DNA of 33,859 bases. Source: Mesorhizobium sp. (GTDB lineage: Bacteria; Pseudomonadota; Alphaproteobacteria; Rhizobiales; Rhizobiaceae). Of this stretch, positions 18,508-27,433 are shown piece by piece; positions within the stretch are counted from its first letter, which is position 1; each line of letters begins with the position of its first letter. The translations under genes were made by a program, and so were the position numbers. The notes under the pieces were generated by a model. The model saw only the letters and a list, made by a program, of their open reading frames with translations, did not search any database and was not told the origin of the DNA. The stretch covers positions 1-33,859 of the forward strand of contig SAJS01000033.1 in the NCBI GenBank assembly GCA_004017535.1, written 5' to 3'.

Positions 18508-19338
18508 ATGAGCGAAAGTCCTCAAATGTCGGCATCCGTCGGCGAGCTGGTGCTCAGCCTGCGCGGCATATCGAAGAATTTCGGCGCCGTCTCGGCACTG
18601 ACCGATATCGATTTCGACGTCCATGCCGGCGAAGTCGTCGCGCTGGTCGGTGACAACGGCGCCGGCAAGTCGACGTTGGTCAAGATTCTGGCCGGCGTGC
18701 ATCAGCCGAGTTCGGGAACGATCAATTTCCGCGGCCGGCCGGTTACGCTGCCCGACCCGCGCGCGGCGCTGACGCTCGGCATCGCCACGGTGTTCCAGGA
18801 CCTCGCGCTTTGCGAGAATCTCGATGTGGTCGCCAACATTTTCCTCGGCAACGAGCTCAGCCCGTTGCGGCTGGACGAGGTGGCGATGGAGATGCGCGCC
18901 TGGACGCTGCTCAACGAATTGTCGGCGCGCATTCCGAGCGTCCGCGAGGCGGTCGCCTCGCTGTCCGGCGGCCAGCGCCAGACGGTGGCGATTGCGCGCT
19001 CGCTGCTGCTCGAGCCGAAGCTCATCCTGCTCGACGAGCCGACCGCCGCACTCGGCGTCGCCCAGACGGCGGAGGTGCTCAACCTCATCGACCGCGTCCG
19101 CGCGCGCGGTCTCGGCGTCGTCATGATCAGCCACAACATGGAGGATGTCCGCGCCGTCGCCGACCGCATCGTGGTGCTAAGGCTCGGGCGGAACAACGGC
19201 GTCTTCGAGCCGGATGCCTCGAATCAGGACCTGGTGAGCGCCATCACCGGCGCCTCAAACAACGCGGTGTCGCGGCGCGTCGAGCGCCTGCGCATGGAAC
19301 GCGATCAGAGCGCACAGGCGGGGGAGCCGCGTCCATGA
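18508..19338 (+). CDS. Sugar ABC transporter ATPase, single-domain (FrcA-like)
   Basis: The 276-residue ATPase has Walker A GDNGAGKST, the Q-loop in TVFQDLALCENLDV, signature LSGGQRQ and Walker B LILLDEPTAALG, followed by MISHNMEDV with the switch His. Most ribose/xylose-type transporters have a double ATPase of about 500 residues; this one has only one domain, as in the Sinorhizobium fructose protein FrcA, and would act as a homodimer. AAAGG lies six bases before the ATG at 18508. Its TGA overlaps the ATG of the permease gene (ATGA), so the two are translationally coupled. The C-terminal 40 residues are Arg/Glu-rich and without a recognised domain. Confidence 0.93.
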   Translation: MSESPQMSASVGELVLSLRGISKNFGAVSALTDIDFDVHAGEVVALVGDNGAGKSTLVKILAGVHQPSSGTINFRGRPVTLPDPRAALTLGIATVFQDLALCENLDVVANIFLGNELSPLRLDEVAMEMRAWTLLNELSARIPSVREAVASLSGGQRQTVAIARSLLLEPKLILLDEPTAALGVAQTAEVLNLIDRVRARGLGVVMISHNMEDVRAVADRIVVLRLGRNNGVFEPDASNQDLVSAITGASNNAVSRRVERLRMERDQSAQAGEPRP

Positions 19339-20585
19339 CGGAGCAAGGCAATTCGACTCCCCTGGCGCTCGATCGCGCCGATGCGCGCGTGAAGCATGAG
19401 GCGGGCCTCAGTGGAGCGGTGCACACCTTCCTCAATCGCGTGCGCAGCGGCGATCTCGGCTCGCTGCCGGTCATCGTCGGTCTCGTAGTGATCTGGACGG
19501 TCTTCACCAGCCTCAACCCGGTCTTCGTGTCGAGCAGCAATCTGGTCAACCTCCTGTTCGACTGCTCGACCGTCGGCGTTATCGCGCTCGGCATCGTCTG
19601 CGTGCTGATGGTCGGCGAGATCGACCTTTCTGTCGGCTCCATCAGCGGCTTCGCCTCGGCCCTGGTCGGCACGCTCTGGGTCAACCAGGGGTGGCCGGTC
19701 GCGCTGGCGATCCTCGCCGCGCTCGTCTTCGGCGCCCTGATCGGCTCGCTCTATGCGCTGCTGTTCAACCGGCTTGGCATGCCGAGCTTTGTCTCGACGC
19801 TGGCCGGCCTGCTCGCGGTGCTGGGCATGCAGCTCTATATCCTCGGCTCCACTGGTTCGATCAACCTGCCCTATGGCTCCGCTTTGGTGGATTTCGGCCA
19901 GCTGATGGTGATGCCGAAATGGGTGTCCTACACGCTCGCGGTTATCCCAGGGCTGGCGATGCTGATCACAGGGTTTCGCAGCGTCGCACGCCGCCGCGCG
20001 GCCAATCTGTCGACGCCGTCCGTAGCCGGGCTCGTCCTGCGCGTCGCCACTATTACCATCGGCCTCGAGCTGATCGTCGCCTATCTCAACCAGTCGCGCG
20101 GCATCCCGTGGATGTTCGGTCTCTTCGTCGGCCTCGTCGTGGCGATGAACTACGCGCTGACACGGACCAAATGGGGGCGTTCGATGACCGCCGTCGGCGG
20201 CAATCGGGAGGCGGCGCGGCGCGCCGGCATCAAGGTGCGCGCCATCTATCTCAGCGCCTTCGCGCTGTGTTCGCTGTTCGCCGCGCTCGGCGGCGTCCTA
20301 GCCGCCGCCAGGCTCGCTTCGGCCAGCCAGCAGGCCGGCACCGGCGATGTCAATTTGAACGCCATCGCGGCCGCGGTCATCGGCGGGACCAGCCTGTTCG
20401 GCGGCCGCGGCAGCGCCTATTCCGCGCTGCTCGGCATCATCGTCATCCAGTCGATCGCCAGCGGGCTGACGCTGCTCGATCTGTCCTCGTCGCTTCGTTA
20501 CATGATCACCGGTGCCGTTCTGGCCATCGCCGTGATCGTCGACTCCCTCGCGCGCCGCTCCCGTGCCTCGCACGGCCGCGCCTGA
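19335..20585 (+). CDS. Sugar ABC transporter permease (XylH type)
   Basis: The 416-residue membrane protein has a hydrophilic N-terminus of about 45 residues, then roughly ten to twelve hydrophobic helices. It carries the family motif VLMVGEIDLSVGSISGF, and later VGGNREAARRAGIKVRAIYLSAF, the conserved cytoplasmic loop that contacts the ATPase. GGTSLFGGRGS, typical of XylH and RbsC, follows. Length is near that of XylH (about 390) and longer than RbsC (about 320). It overlaps the ATPase gene by 4 bp. Together with the binding protein and the ATPase it makes a complete CUT2 importer; the preceding genes suggest pentose or pentitol uptake. Confidence 0.93.
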   Translation: MTEQGNSTPLALDRADARVKHEAGLSGAVHTFLNRVRSGDLGSLPVIVGLVVIWTVFTSLNPVFVSSSNLVNLLFDCSTVGVIALGIVCVLMVGEIDLSVGSISGFASALVGTLWVNQGWPVALAILAALVFGALIGSLYALLFNRLGMPSFVSTLAGLLAVLGMQLYILGSTGSINLPYGSALVDFGQLMVMPKWVSYTLAVIPGLAMLITGFRSVARRRAANLSTPSVAGLVLRVATITIGLELIVAYLNQSRGIPWMFGLFVGLVVAMNYALTRTKWGRSMTAVGGNREAARRAGIKVRAIYLSAFALCSLFAALGGVLAAARLASASQQAGTGDVNLNAIAAAVIGGTSLFGGRGSAYSALLGIIVIQSIASGLTLLDLSSSLRYMITGAVLAIAVIVDSLARRSRASHGRA

Positions 20586-20609
20586 TCCGTTCAAACGAGA
20601 AGGGTACAC

Positions 20610-21338
20610 ATGGCTCAAGAACTTTCGGGAAAAGTCGCCGCGGTCACCGGCGCGGCATCGGGTATCGGCCTCGAATGCGCCAGGGCAATGCTTGCCGCCG
20701 GCGCCCGCGTGGTCCTGGTCGACCGCGCCGAGGACAGGCTGAAGGAAGTCGTCGCCGAGCTCGGCGACGGCGCGATCCCGCTGGTGGTCGACCTCACCAA
20801 TCCCGCCAGCGTGGCGACCATGCTGCCCGCCATCCTCGACAAGGCCGGCCAGCTCGACATCTTCCACGCCAATGCCGGCGCTTACGTCGGCGGCGAGATA
20901 CTCAATGGCGACCCGGATGCCTGGGACCGCATGCTGAACCTCAACATCAATTCGGTGTTCCGTTCGGTGCACGCGGTGCTGCCGCATATGGTCGAACGCA
21001 AGACCGGCGATATCATCGTTACCAGCTCCATCGCCGGGCTGGTCCCCGTCGTCTGGGAGCCGGTCTACACGGCCTCCAAGCACGCCATCCAGGCCTTCGT
21101 CCATACGCTGCGCCGTCAGGTCGCCAAGCACGGCCTGCGCGTCGGCGCCGTGGCGCCCGGCCCGGTGGTGACGGCGCTGATCAGCGACTGGCCGAAGCAG
21201 AAGCTCGAGGACGAGCTGGCGGCCGGCGGGCTGATGCAACCCACCGAGGTCGCGGAAGCCGTCCTGTTCATGCTGACGCGGCCGAGGAACATCACCATTC
21301 GGGATCTGGTGATCCTGCCGCAGAGCAATGATCTGTGA
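20610..21338 (+). CDS. Short-chain dehydrogenase/reductase, probable pentitol (ribitol-type) 2-dehydrogenase
   Basis: The 242-residue SDR has the cofactor motif TGAASGIG (13-20), NAG at 88-90, catalytic Ser139/140 and the YxxxK pair Tyr153-Lys157. Asp38 at the end of beta-2 (VLVDRAE) favours NAD over NADP. Placed between a sugar importer and a D-ribulokinase-type kinase, it probably oxidises a pentitol to the ketopentose, as ribitol 2-dehydrogenase does. The polyol itself is inferred from context. AGAAGGG lies five bases before the ATG, and the gene follows the permease by 24 bp. A tandem heptamer array begins about 16 bases after its stop. Confidence 0.85.
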   Translation: MAQELSGKVAAVTGAASGIGLECARAMLAAGARVVLVDRAEDRLKEVVAELGDGAIPLVVDLTNPASVATMLPAILDKAGQLDIFHANAGAYVGGEILNGDPDAWDRMLNLNINSVFRSVHAVLPHMVERKTGDIIVTSSIAGLVPVVWEPVYTASKHAIQAFVHTLRRQVAKHGLRVGAVAPGPVVTALISDWPKQKLEDELAAGGLMQPTEVAEAVLFMLTRPRNITIRDLVILPQSNDL

Positions 21339-21353
21339 GGCAGTAGGAACTAG

Positions 21354-21402
21354 GCAGTAGGGAGTAGGGAGTAGGGAGTAGGGAGTAGGGAGTAGGGAGT
21401 AG
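21354..21402 (+). repeat. Tandem heptamer array GGAGTAG (left arm)
   Basis: Six perfect head-to-tail copies of GGAGTAG occupy 21361-21402, preceded by a variant copy GCAGTAG at 21354-21360. The array begins about 16 bases after the dehydrogenase stop codon. Confidence 0.95.
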
Positions 21403-21444
21403 GGAATGAGGCTCTTGCGTCCGGCCATTCAGCACTGACCATCT

Positions 21445-21520
<76 letters not shown>

Positions 21521-21542
21521 GCCCCACTTCTGAGGTTCCCCC

Positions 21543-23150
21543 ATGCCTTCCCACTTCCTCGGCATCGATGTCGGCACCGGCAGTGCGCGCGCCGGCGTCT
21601 TTGACGAGCGCGGCGAGCTGCTCGCTTCCGCCAAGCGCGACATCGCGCTCTTCGTCGAGCCTGGCGAGATCGCCGAACAATCCAGCCGCGACATCTGGCA
21701 GGCGGTGTGCGCCAGCGTGCGCGAGGCGGTCGAGAAGGCTGGCGTCGATCCCAGAGACATCGGCGGCATAGGCTTCGACGCGACCTGTTCGCTGGTGGTG
21801 GTCGGCGACGATGGCGAGCCGCTGCCTGTGGGCCGGTCCGGAGACAGCGACAGAAACATCATCGTCTGGATGGACCATCGCGCCCTCGACCAGACCAGGC
21901 GCATCAATGCCCTCCGGCATCCCGTCCTCGACTATGTCGGTGGCGTCATCTCGCCGGAAATGGAGACGCCGAAGCTTTTGTGGCTGAAGGAGAACCTGCC
22001 CGCGACTTTTGCCAAAGCGCGGCATTTCTTCGACCTTGCCGACTACCTGACCTGGCGCGCCACCGGCAGCCTCGCCCGATCGGTCTGCACCCTTGCCTGT
22101 AAATGGACCTATCTCGGCCATGAGCGGCGCTGGGACGACAGCTATTTTTATTCCGTCGGGCTCGGCGATCTTGCGGATGAAGGATTTGCCCGCATCGGGA
22201 CCGAAGTGGTCGATCCCGGCACGGCGGTGGGCGCCGGCCTGACGGAAGCGGCCGCGACTGAACTGGGGCTGGTCGCGGGCACCATCGTCGCCGCCGGGCT
22301 GATCGACGCCCATGCCGGCGGCGTCGGTACCGTGGGTGCTTCCGGCGATGCCGGCACCATCGCCTCGCGCATGGCCTATGTGCTCGGCACGTCGGCTTGC
22401 ACTATGGCGAGCAGCCAAGGTCCGGCCTTCGTTCCGGGCGTATGGGGGCCCTATTACTCTGCTATGGTGCCAGGGTTCTGGCTGAGCGAGGGCGGCCAGT
22501 CGGCGGCCGGCGCGGCCATCGATCTGCTGGTGCATTTCCATCCTGCCGCAGCCGAGGCCGCCGCGCGCGCCGCTTCGGAAGGCAGATCGCTGGTCGATTG
22601 GCTCGCCGCGGCGGCCATAGCGACGTCCCCCGACCTGTCTGCAGCCGCCATGCTCGCGGGAAGCATCCATGTCGTGCCGGAATTCCTCGGCAACCGTTCG
22701 CCCTTGGCCGATCCGGACGCACGCGGCCTGATCGCCGGGCTCGGCACCGACCGTTCCGTCGAAAGTCTCGTCGGCCTTTACGTGGCTGGGCTTTGCGGCC
22801 TCGGCTACGGCGTGCGCCAGATCGTGGCGGCGATGGCGTCGTCCGGCCTTGTCGTCGACACCATCGTCATCAGCGGCGGCGCAGGGCAGTCGCCGCTCGT
22901 GCGCCAGCTGCTCGCCGACGCCGCCGGCCTGCCGGTCGCCGCCTCGCAATCGCCCGAACCGGTGCTGCTGGGCGCCGCCATGCTCGGTGCGGTCGCGGCC
23001 GGACGTTACCCCGACCTTTCCAGCGCCATGCCTGCCATGTCCCGGCTCGGCGACGTTTTTACACCTGCGTTGCACGACATGCGCGCTTGGCACGACAAGC
23101 GTTACGAAGCCTTCCTGGCACTGCAGGCAGTAGGCCGCAGCATACGCTGA
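21543..23150 (+). CDS. FGGY-family carbohydrate kinase, D-ribulokinase type
   Basis: The 535-residue kinase starts [19 protein letters not shown], the FGGY phosphate-binding loop. It carries FDATCSLV (TCSLV at 81-85), [15 protein letters not shown] (100-114), KWTY, catalytic-base Asp255 in LIDAHAGG, and [20 protein letters not shown]. This pattern matches D-ribulokinases (yeast and human FGGY proteins), for which TCSLV has been described as a signature; I rely on memory here. D-ribulose would go to D-ribulose 5-phosphate, which enters the pentose phosphate pathway directly. GAGG lies seven bases before the ATG. It is the last gene of the operon, convergent with the small Cys protein gene 8 bp away. 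Confidence 0.9.
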   Translation: MPSHFLGIDVGTGSARAGVFDERGELLASAKRDIALFVEPGEIAEQSSRDIWQAVCASVREAVEKAGVDPRDIGGIGFDATCSLVVVGDDGEPLPVGRSGDSDRNIIVWMDHRALDQTRRINALRHPVLDYVGGVISPEMETPKLLWLKENLPATFAKARHFFDLADYLTWRATGSLARSVCTLACKWTYLGHERRWDDSYFYSVGLGDLADEGFARIGTEVVDPGTAVGAGLTEAAATELGLVAGTIVAAGLIDAHAGGVGTVGASGDAGTIASRMAYVLGTSACTMASSQGPAFVPGVWGPYYSAMVPGFWLSEGGQSAAGAAIDLLVHFHPAAAEAAARAASEGRSLVDWLAAAAIATSPDLSAAAMLAGSIHVVPEFLGNRSPLADPDARGLIAGLGTDRSVESLVGLYVAGLCGLGYGVRQIVAAMASSGLVVDTIVISGGAGQSPLVRQLLADAAGLPVAASQSPEPVLLGAAMLGAVAAGRYPDLSSAMPAMSRLGDVFTPALHDMRAWHDKRYEAFLALQAVGRSIR

Positions 23151-23158
23151 GGGATCGA

Positions 23159-23395
23159 TCAGCTTCTGAACAGTGACGGCACCTCGAATGGATCGGGCGC
23201 CGGCTCCTGCGGCAGCGTGCCTTCGGCCTTGCGCTTCTTGTGATGCGCGAGTGAGCACTGCGGCGAGCATAAGATGCCGCGATCGGTCCAGTAGGCGGGG
23301 CCCTCCTCGATCATGCCGTGGTAGTGGTTGAAGCCCGGAGCCCGGTAGGGCAGGCCGCATTCGATGCAGCGATAGGCGTCGGGTCTGGCGAGCAT
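23159..23395 (-). CDS. Small Cys-rich (zinc-ribbon-like) hypothetical protein
   Basis: The 78-residue product starts MLARPDAYRCIECGLPY and has Cys10-Ile-Glu-Cys13 followed by Cys43-x3-Cys47, spacing suited to a zinc ribbon, with His51-His52 near. A basic segment (HHKKRKAEG) and a Pro-rich tail follow. The frame is open further upstream, but ATG at 23395 is preferred, with GGAA six bases before it. The function is unknown; nucleic-acid or protein binding is possible. It has its own promoter region in the 236-bp gap shared with the acyl-CoA dehydrogenase gene. Confidence 0.7.
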   Translation of the reverse strand: MLARPDAYRCIECGLPYRAPGFNHYHGMIEEGPAYWTDRGILCSPQCSLAHHKKRKAEGTLPQEPAPDPFEVPSLFRS

Positions 23396-23521
23396 AGCGT
23401 TCCGGTCAGTTGGTCTGCTTGGCCGATCATATCGGCATGAGAGACTTCGTACAGTAAGTGCGTCCGCTGCATTCCGCTCCGCCCGTGGACGCGGCAGGCA
23501 ATGCAAAATCAGCGTGACATA

Positions 23522-23540
23522 TTTTGACGTTTACGTAAAA
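23522..23540 (+). promoter_or_regulatory. Possible LiuR-type operator upstream of acyl-CoA dehydrogenase
   Basis: The sequence TTTTGACGTTTACGTAAAA has inverted arms TTTGACGT and ACGTAAAA around a TT centre, seven of eight positions symmetrical. It resembles sites of MerR-family LiuR, which controls branched-chain amino acid and fatty acid degradation in proteobacteria. This is a pattern match from memory. It lies about 90 bases before the start codon. Confidence 0.5.
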
Positions 23541-23631
23541 AGAAAGTGAGGAGCCGACCAAAGGCGGATGGTTTTGCCCTTGCGGAGGTCCTATGACCGA
23601 ACAACCGACCCGAAGAGGAGGAACGGACAGC

Positions 23632-25401
23632 ATGTATCGCGCGCCGGTCGAGGACATAGCGTTCACGCTGAAGTATGTGGCCGGGCTGAAGCCGGAGCTG
23701 GATGCCGGAACCTTCGGCGATCTCGGCGAGGACCTCGTCGACGCGATTCTGGCCGAGGCGGGACGCTTTGCCAGTGAAGAGGTCGCGCCACTCTATAAGG
23801 TCGGCGACGAGCATGGCGCTGTGCTGAAGGATGCGGCCGTCACCACGCCGCCCGGCTGGAAGGAGCTTTACCGGCGCTGGATCGAGGGTGGCTGGAACGC
23901 GCTGTCGGGGCCGGAGGAGTACGGCGGCCAGGGCCTGCCGACGATGCTCGGCGTCGCCGCGCTCGAAATGTGGAACTCGGCGGCCATGGCCTTCGGCATC
24001 GGCCCGACGCTGACCATGGGCGCGGTTGAGGCGTTCGACAAACACGCCTCCGAGGAACTCAAGGCCAAATATCTCGCAAAGCTCGTCTCTGGCGAGTGGA
24101 TGGGCACGATGAATCTCACCGAGCCGCAGGCTGGCTCGGACCTCGCAGCCCTGCGCAGCCGCGCCGAGCCGGTTGGCGACGGCACCTACCGCATCTTCGG
24201 CCAGAAAATCTTCATCACCTATGGCGAGCACGATTTCACCGACAACATCGTGCATCTGGTGCTGGCGAGGCTGCCCGACGCGCCGGCCGGCACGCGCGGC
24301 ATCTCGCTGTTTTTGGTGCCGAAATTCTTCGTCAACGACGACGGCTCGCTCGGCGCCCGCAACGACGTCTTCTGTTCCGGCCTCGAGCACAAGCTCGGCA
24401 TCCATGCTTCGCCGACCTGCACGATGATCTATGGCGACGGTTTCCAGGGCGCCAAGCCCGGCGCCATCGGCTGGCTGATCGGCGAGGAGAACAAGGGGCT
24501 CGCCTGCATGTTCACGATGATGAACAACGCCCGCCTTGCCGTCGGCATGCAGGGCGTGGCCGTCGCCGAGACCGCGACGCAGAAGGCGATCGCCTATGCC
24601 AATGAGCGCCGCCAGGGCAAGGCTTCCGCCTATGCGGGCTCCGGCATGGCGACGATCGTCCATCATCCGGATGTGCAGCGCAATCTCCTCACCATGCGGG
24701 CGCTGACCCAGATCGCCCGCTCGATCAGCTATTCCTGCGCGCATGCCATCGACCGCGCGCGCGTCGGCGAGGGCGAGGCAGGAGCGAAATGGCATGACCG
24801 CGCCAGCCTGCTGACGCCGCTCGCCAAAGCCTTCTCCACCGATGTCGGAGTCGAGGTCGCCTCGCTGGGTGTCCAGGTGCATGGCGGCATGGGCTTCATC
24901 GAAGAGACGGGCGCTGCCGCGCTTTATCGCGACGCGCGCATCGCGCCGATCTATGAAGGCACCAACGGCATCCAGGCGATCGACCTTGTTGGGCGAAAGC
25001 TGCCGCTTGGCGGCGGCGAGCATGTGCATGGCTACATCAGCGAACTGAAAGCGGTGGCGGACGCCGTGCGCACCTCCAACATCGAAGGCTTTGGCTGCAC
25101 CGCGGACAATCTCGACCGTGCGCTGGCCGATCTCGACGAGGCGACGCGCTTCCTGCAGAAACTGCTTGCCGAGGGTCAGGCCGATGCCGCGATGGCCGGC
25201 GCCACGCCCTATCTGCGCCTGATCTCGCTCGCCGCCGGCGGCGCCTATCTGGCGCAGGGTGGCCTGGCAGACCGTAGCCGCATCGCGCTTTGCCGCTTCT
25301 TCGCCGAAAACCTGCTCGGCGAGACCCGCGCCTTGAAGGAGCGCGTCATCGACGGCGCTGAAAGCCTCGCCGTCGCCGGCAAGGCTCTGATTTCCGCTTA
25401 A
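23632..25401 (+). CDS. Acyl-CoA dehydrogenase
   Basis: The 589-residue protein is a large-type FAD acyl-CoA dehydrogenase of beta-oxidation. It has the N-terminal MYRAPVEDIAFTLKYVAGL of the long bacterial FadE-like group, GTMNLTEPQAGSDLAALRSRAEP, QKIFITYGEHDFTDN, GVQVHGGMGFIEETGAAALYRD and the catalytic Glu442 in IYEGTNGIQAIDL. A roughly 120-residue C-terminal extension is typical of the group. The ATG at 23632 was chosen because AGGAGG lies ten bases upstream and family members start this way; an in-frame ATG at 23593 would add 13 residues. It is followed after 28 bp by an enoyl-CoA hydratase gene, so the two form an operon. Confidence 0.94.
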   Translation: MYRAPVEDIAFTLKYVAGLKPELDAGTFGDLGEDLVDAILAEAGRFASEEVAPLYKVGDEHGAVLKDAAVTTPPGWKELYRRWIEGGWNALSGPEEYGGQGLPTMLGVAALEMWNSAAMAFGIGPTLTMGAVEAFDKHASEELKAKYLAKLVSGEWMGTMNLTEPQAGSDLAALRSRAEPVGDGTYRIFGQKIFITYGEHDFTDNIVHLVLARLPDAPAGTRGISLFLVPKFFVNDDGSLGARNDVFCSGLEHKLGIHASPTCTMIYGDGFQGAKPGAIGWLIGEENKGLACMFTMMNNARLAVGMQGVAVAETATQKAIAYANERRQGKASAYAGSGMATIVHHPDVQRNLLTMRALTQIARSISYSCAHAIDRARVGEGEAGAKWHDRASLLTPLAKAFSTDVGVEVASLGVQVHGGMGFIEETGAAALYRDARIAPIYEGTNGIQAIDLVGRKLPLGGGEHVHGYISELKAVADAVRTSNIEGFGCTADNLDRALADLDEATRFLQKLLAEGQADAAMAGATPYLRLISLAAGGAYLAQGGLADRSRIALCRFFAENLLGETRALKERVIDGAESLAVAGKALISA

Positions 25402-25429
25402 GCACCCCTCGACGCTCAAAGGACCAACC

Positions 25430-26182
25430 GTGACAGATCATATCCTCGTCGAGCGCCAAGGCGCCGTGCAGATCATTCGCATCAACCGCCCGGACAAGAA
25501 GAACGCTCTGACGCGCGCCATGTACGCGAAAATGTCGGCGGCGCTCACCGAAGGCGACGCCGATCCGGCGGTCCGCGTGCATGTGTTCCTCGGCATTCCG
25601 GGCGCCTTCTCCGCCGGTAACGACCTCGCCGATTTCCTGGTCATCGCCACCGGCGGCGAGGGCGGCAATGAGGTGTGGGATTTCCTGATGGCGCTGGCGA
25701 GGTCTGAGAAGCCGATGGTATCCGGCGTCGACGGCATCGCCGTCGGCATCGGCACCACGCTCAATCTGCATTGCGATCTGACCTTCGCCACGCCGCGCAC
25801 GCTCTTCCGCACGCCCTTCGTCGATCTCGGCCTGGTGCCGGAGGCCGGCTCCAGCCTGATCGCGCCGCAGCTTCTGGGCCGGCAGGGCGCCTTCGCGCTG
25901 CTCGGCCTCGGCGAAGGCTTTTCGGGCGAGCGCGCCAAAGCCGCTGGACTAATCTACGACGTCGTCGCCGAAGAGGCGTTGGAAAGCGCAGTGCTGGCCG
26001 CCGCCGACGGCATCGCCGCCAAGCCGCCGCAGGCCCTGAAGATTGCGCGCGACCTGATGCGCGAGCCGCGCGAAGCGCTCATCGCCCGCATCAAGGTCGA
26101 AGCCGAGCATTTCCGCGAGCGCCTGACATCCGACGAAGCTCGTGCCGCGCTCACCGCTTTCATGACGCGCAAGAAGAGCTGA
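25430..26182 (+). CDS. Enoyl-CoA hydratase/isomerase (crotonase) family
   Basis: The 250-residue crotonase starts at GTG, with AAGGA six bases before it. It has IRINRPDKKNALT near the N-terminus, the oxyanion-hole segment GIPGAFSAGNDLADF, GIAVGIGTTLNLHCDL and the acidic VPEAGSS near residue 142 that gives the general base. Coupled with the preceding acyl-CoA dehydrogenase it should perform the next step of beta-oxidation, hydration of the 2-enoyl-CoA. Family members also do isomerisation, so the exact reaction is not settled. The possible LiuR-type operator suggests control by branched-chain or fatty acids. Confidence 0.9.
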   Translation: MTDHILVERQGAVQIIRINRPDKKNALTRAMYAKMSAALTEGDADPAVRVHVFLGIPGAFSAGNDLADFLVIATGGEGGNEVWDFLMALARSEKPMVSGVDGIAVGIGTTLNLHCDLTFATPRTLFRTPFVDLGLVPEAGSSLIAPQLLGRQGAFALLGLGEGFSGERAKAAGLIYDVVAEEALESAVLAAADGIAAKPPQALKIARDLMREPREALIARIKVEAEHFRERLTSDEARAALTAFMTRKKS

Positions 26183-26197
26183 ACGCGTCGCCCGCCC

Positions 26198-26815
26198 TCA
26201 AGGATAAAGCCTGGTCTTGTCCCAGCCGCCGGCGGCATTGCGTGAAAAGACGACCCGGTCATGCAAGCGGAACGGCCTGTCATGCCAGAACTCGATCGTC
26301 TGCGGCACGATACGGAAACCGGACCAATGCTTCGGCCGCGGGATCTCGCCGATGGCGTAGCGCGCCGTGTATTCGGCCACCGCCTTCTCCAGCGCGAAGC
26401 GGCTCTCCAGCGGCCGCGACTGTTTCGAGGCCCAAGCACCGATGCGGCTGCCGCGCGGCCTTGTCGCGTAGTAGGCGTCGGCCTCGGCGTCGCTGACGAT
26501 TTCCACCGGCCCGCGCACGCGCACCTGGCGGCGCAGCGATTTCCAGTGGAAGCACATCGCCGCCTTCATGCTGCCAAGAATTTCGCGGCCCTTGGCGCTC
26601 TCGAAATTCGTGTAGAAGACAAAGCCTTTTTCGTCGAACCCCTTGAGCAGCACCATCCGCACATCCGGCATGCCGTCGGCGTCGACGGTCGCCAGCGCCA
26701 CGCCATTGGGATCATTGGGCTCACTCTTCGTCGCGTCTTCCAGCCACGCTGCAAAGAGCCGGAACGGCTCCCCGGCCTCGGTGAAGTCACTGCTTGTTAA
26801 CTCGGTTTCGTTCAT
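26198..26815 (-). CDS. pdxH: Pyridoxamine 5'-phosphate oxidase
   Basis: PdxH is the FMN enzyme that oxidises pyridoxine or pyridoxamine phosphate to pyridoxal phosphate. The 205-residue product has [22 protein letters not shown], the FMN-contacting [26 protein letters not shown] and the C-terminal [16 protein letters not shown], ending WDKTRLYP, all family signatures. Length is close to E. coli PdxH (218). The frame is open upstream, but the ATG at 26815 gives the expected [18 protein letters not shown] start. It is divergent from the lipoprotein gene, with 40 bp between the starts, so the two share a promoter region. Confidence 0.95.
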   Translation of the reverse strand: MNETELTSSDFTEAGEPFRLFAAWLEDATKSEPNDPNGVALATVDADGMPDVRMVLLKGFDEKGFVFYTNFESAKGREILGSMKAAMCFHWKSLRRQVRVRGPVEIVSDAEADAYYATRPRGSRIGAWASKQSRPLESRFALEKAVAEYTARYAIGEIPRPKHWSGFRIVPQTIEFWHDRPFRLHDRVVFSRNAAGGWDKTRLYP

Positions 26816-26855
26816 AGTTTTCCAAATTTTTAACATTGCGGGAGGAGTTCGCCGA

Positions 26856-27320
26856 TTGTCGCGTATCGCGCAAGCTTTTGACAGCGGGCAATGGAGCGTT
26901 ATCGCTTCGGCCAGTGCCAAGGCTGCGCTGCTGACCTTGGCGCTTCCCCTTGCCGCCTGCGGCGCCGGCGGCTTCAGCCTGCAAAAGGCCGAGGTCGACC
27001 GCTCGATCATCACCGCCAGCGCGCCGTCCTCGTCTGCCGCACCGGCTGCCTCCGACCAGGATTCCGACCAGACCACCATCGGCAACGCGGTTTCTTCCGC
27101 CGACATCAAGGAGCTTGGCGGCCAGACGGTGCCTTGGGCCAATGCCGGCACCGGCTCGCGCGGCGCGATCACCGAGCTGGTCGAGCTGAAGGATGGCGGC
27201 CTGACCTGCCGCCGCTTCAGCGCCACGCGCGAGAGCTTCGATGGCGTCGCCCTCTACAAGGGCGAGCTGTGCCTGGCCGAAGCCGGCGGCTGGCGCATGC
27301 AGGAGTTCAAACCGCTCTGA
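26856..27320 (+). CDS. Lipoprotein of the RT0821/Lpp0805 surface protein family
   Basis: The 154-residue product starts at TTG, with GGAGGAG eight bases upstream, a strong Shine-Dalgarno. No ATG fits the signal peptide better. A hydrophobic stretch ends in the lipobox LAAC (Cys35), so it is probably lipid-anchored. The mature part includes [12 protein letters not shown]-like, [18 protein letters not shown] and [19 protein letters not shown], a pattern I recognise from the RT0821/Lpp0805 family of alphaproteobacterial surface proteins. The precise function is unknown. Two Cys pairs in the C-terminal half could form a disulfide. Confidence 0.85.
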   Translation: MSRIAQAFDSGQWSVIASASAKAALLTLALPLAACGAGGFSLQKAEVDRSIITASAPSSSAAPAASDQDSDQTTIGNAVSSADIKELGGQTVPWANAGTGSRGAITELVELKDGGLTCRRFSATRESFDGVALYKGELCLAEAGGWRMQEFKPL

Positions 27321-27433
27321 TTTTGGGCCCCTGATTTTCGGGCGCTAATTGCCCTTGCGCCACTGGAATTTCTTCCTATGCGAGCGCATATAGGGGGCGA
27401 CCACAATTCCATTCTCTCTAGCAGGCAGGAAGC

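Noticed and set aside
23509-25419. Long minus-strand open frame opposite the acyl-CoA dehydrogenase
   Set aside because: It is the mirror of a well-supported gene in high-GC DNA; its protein is Arg/Gly/Ala/Asp-rich without any family motif.
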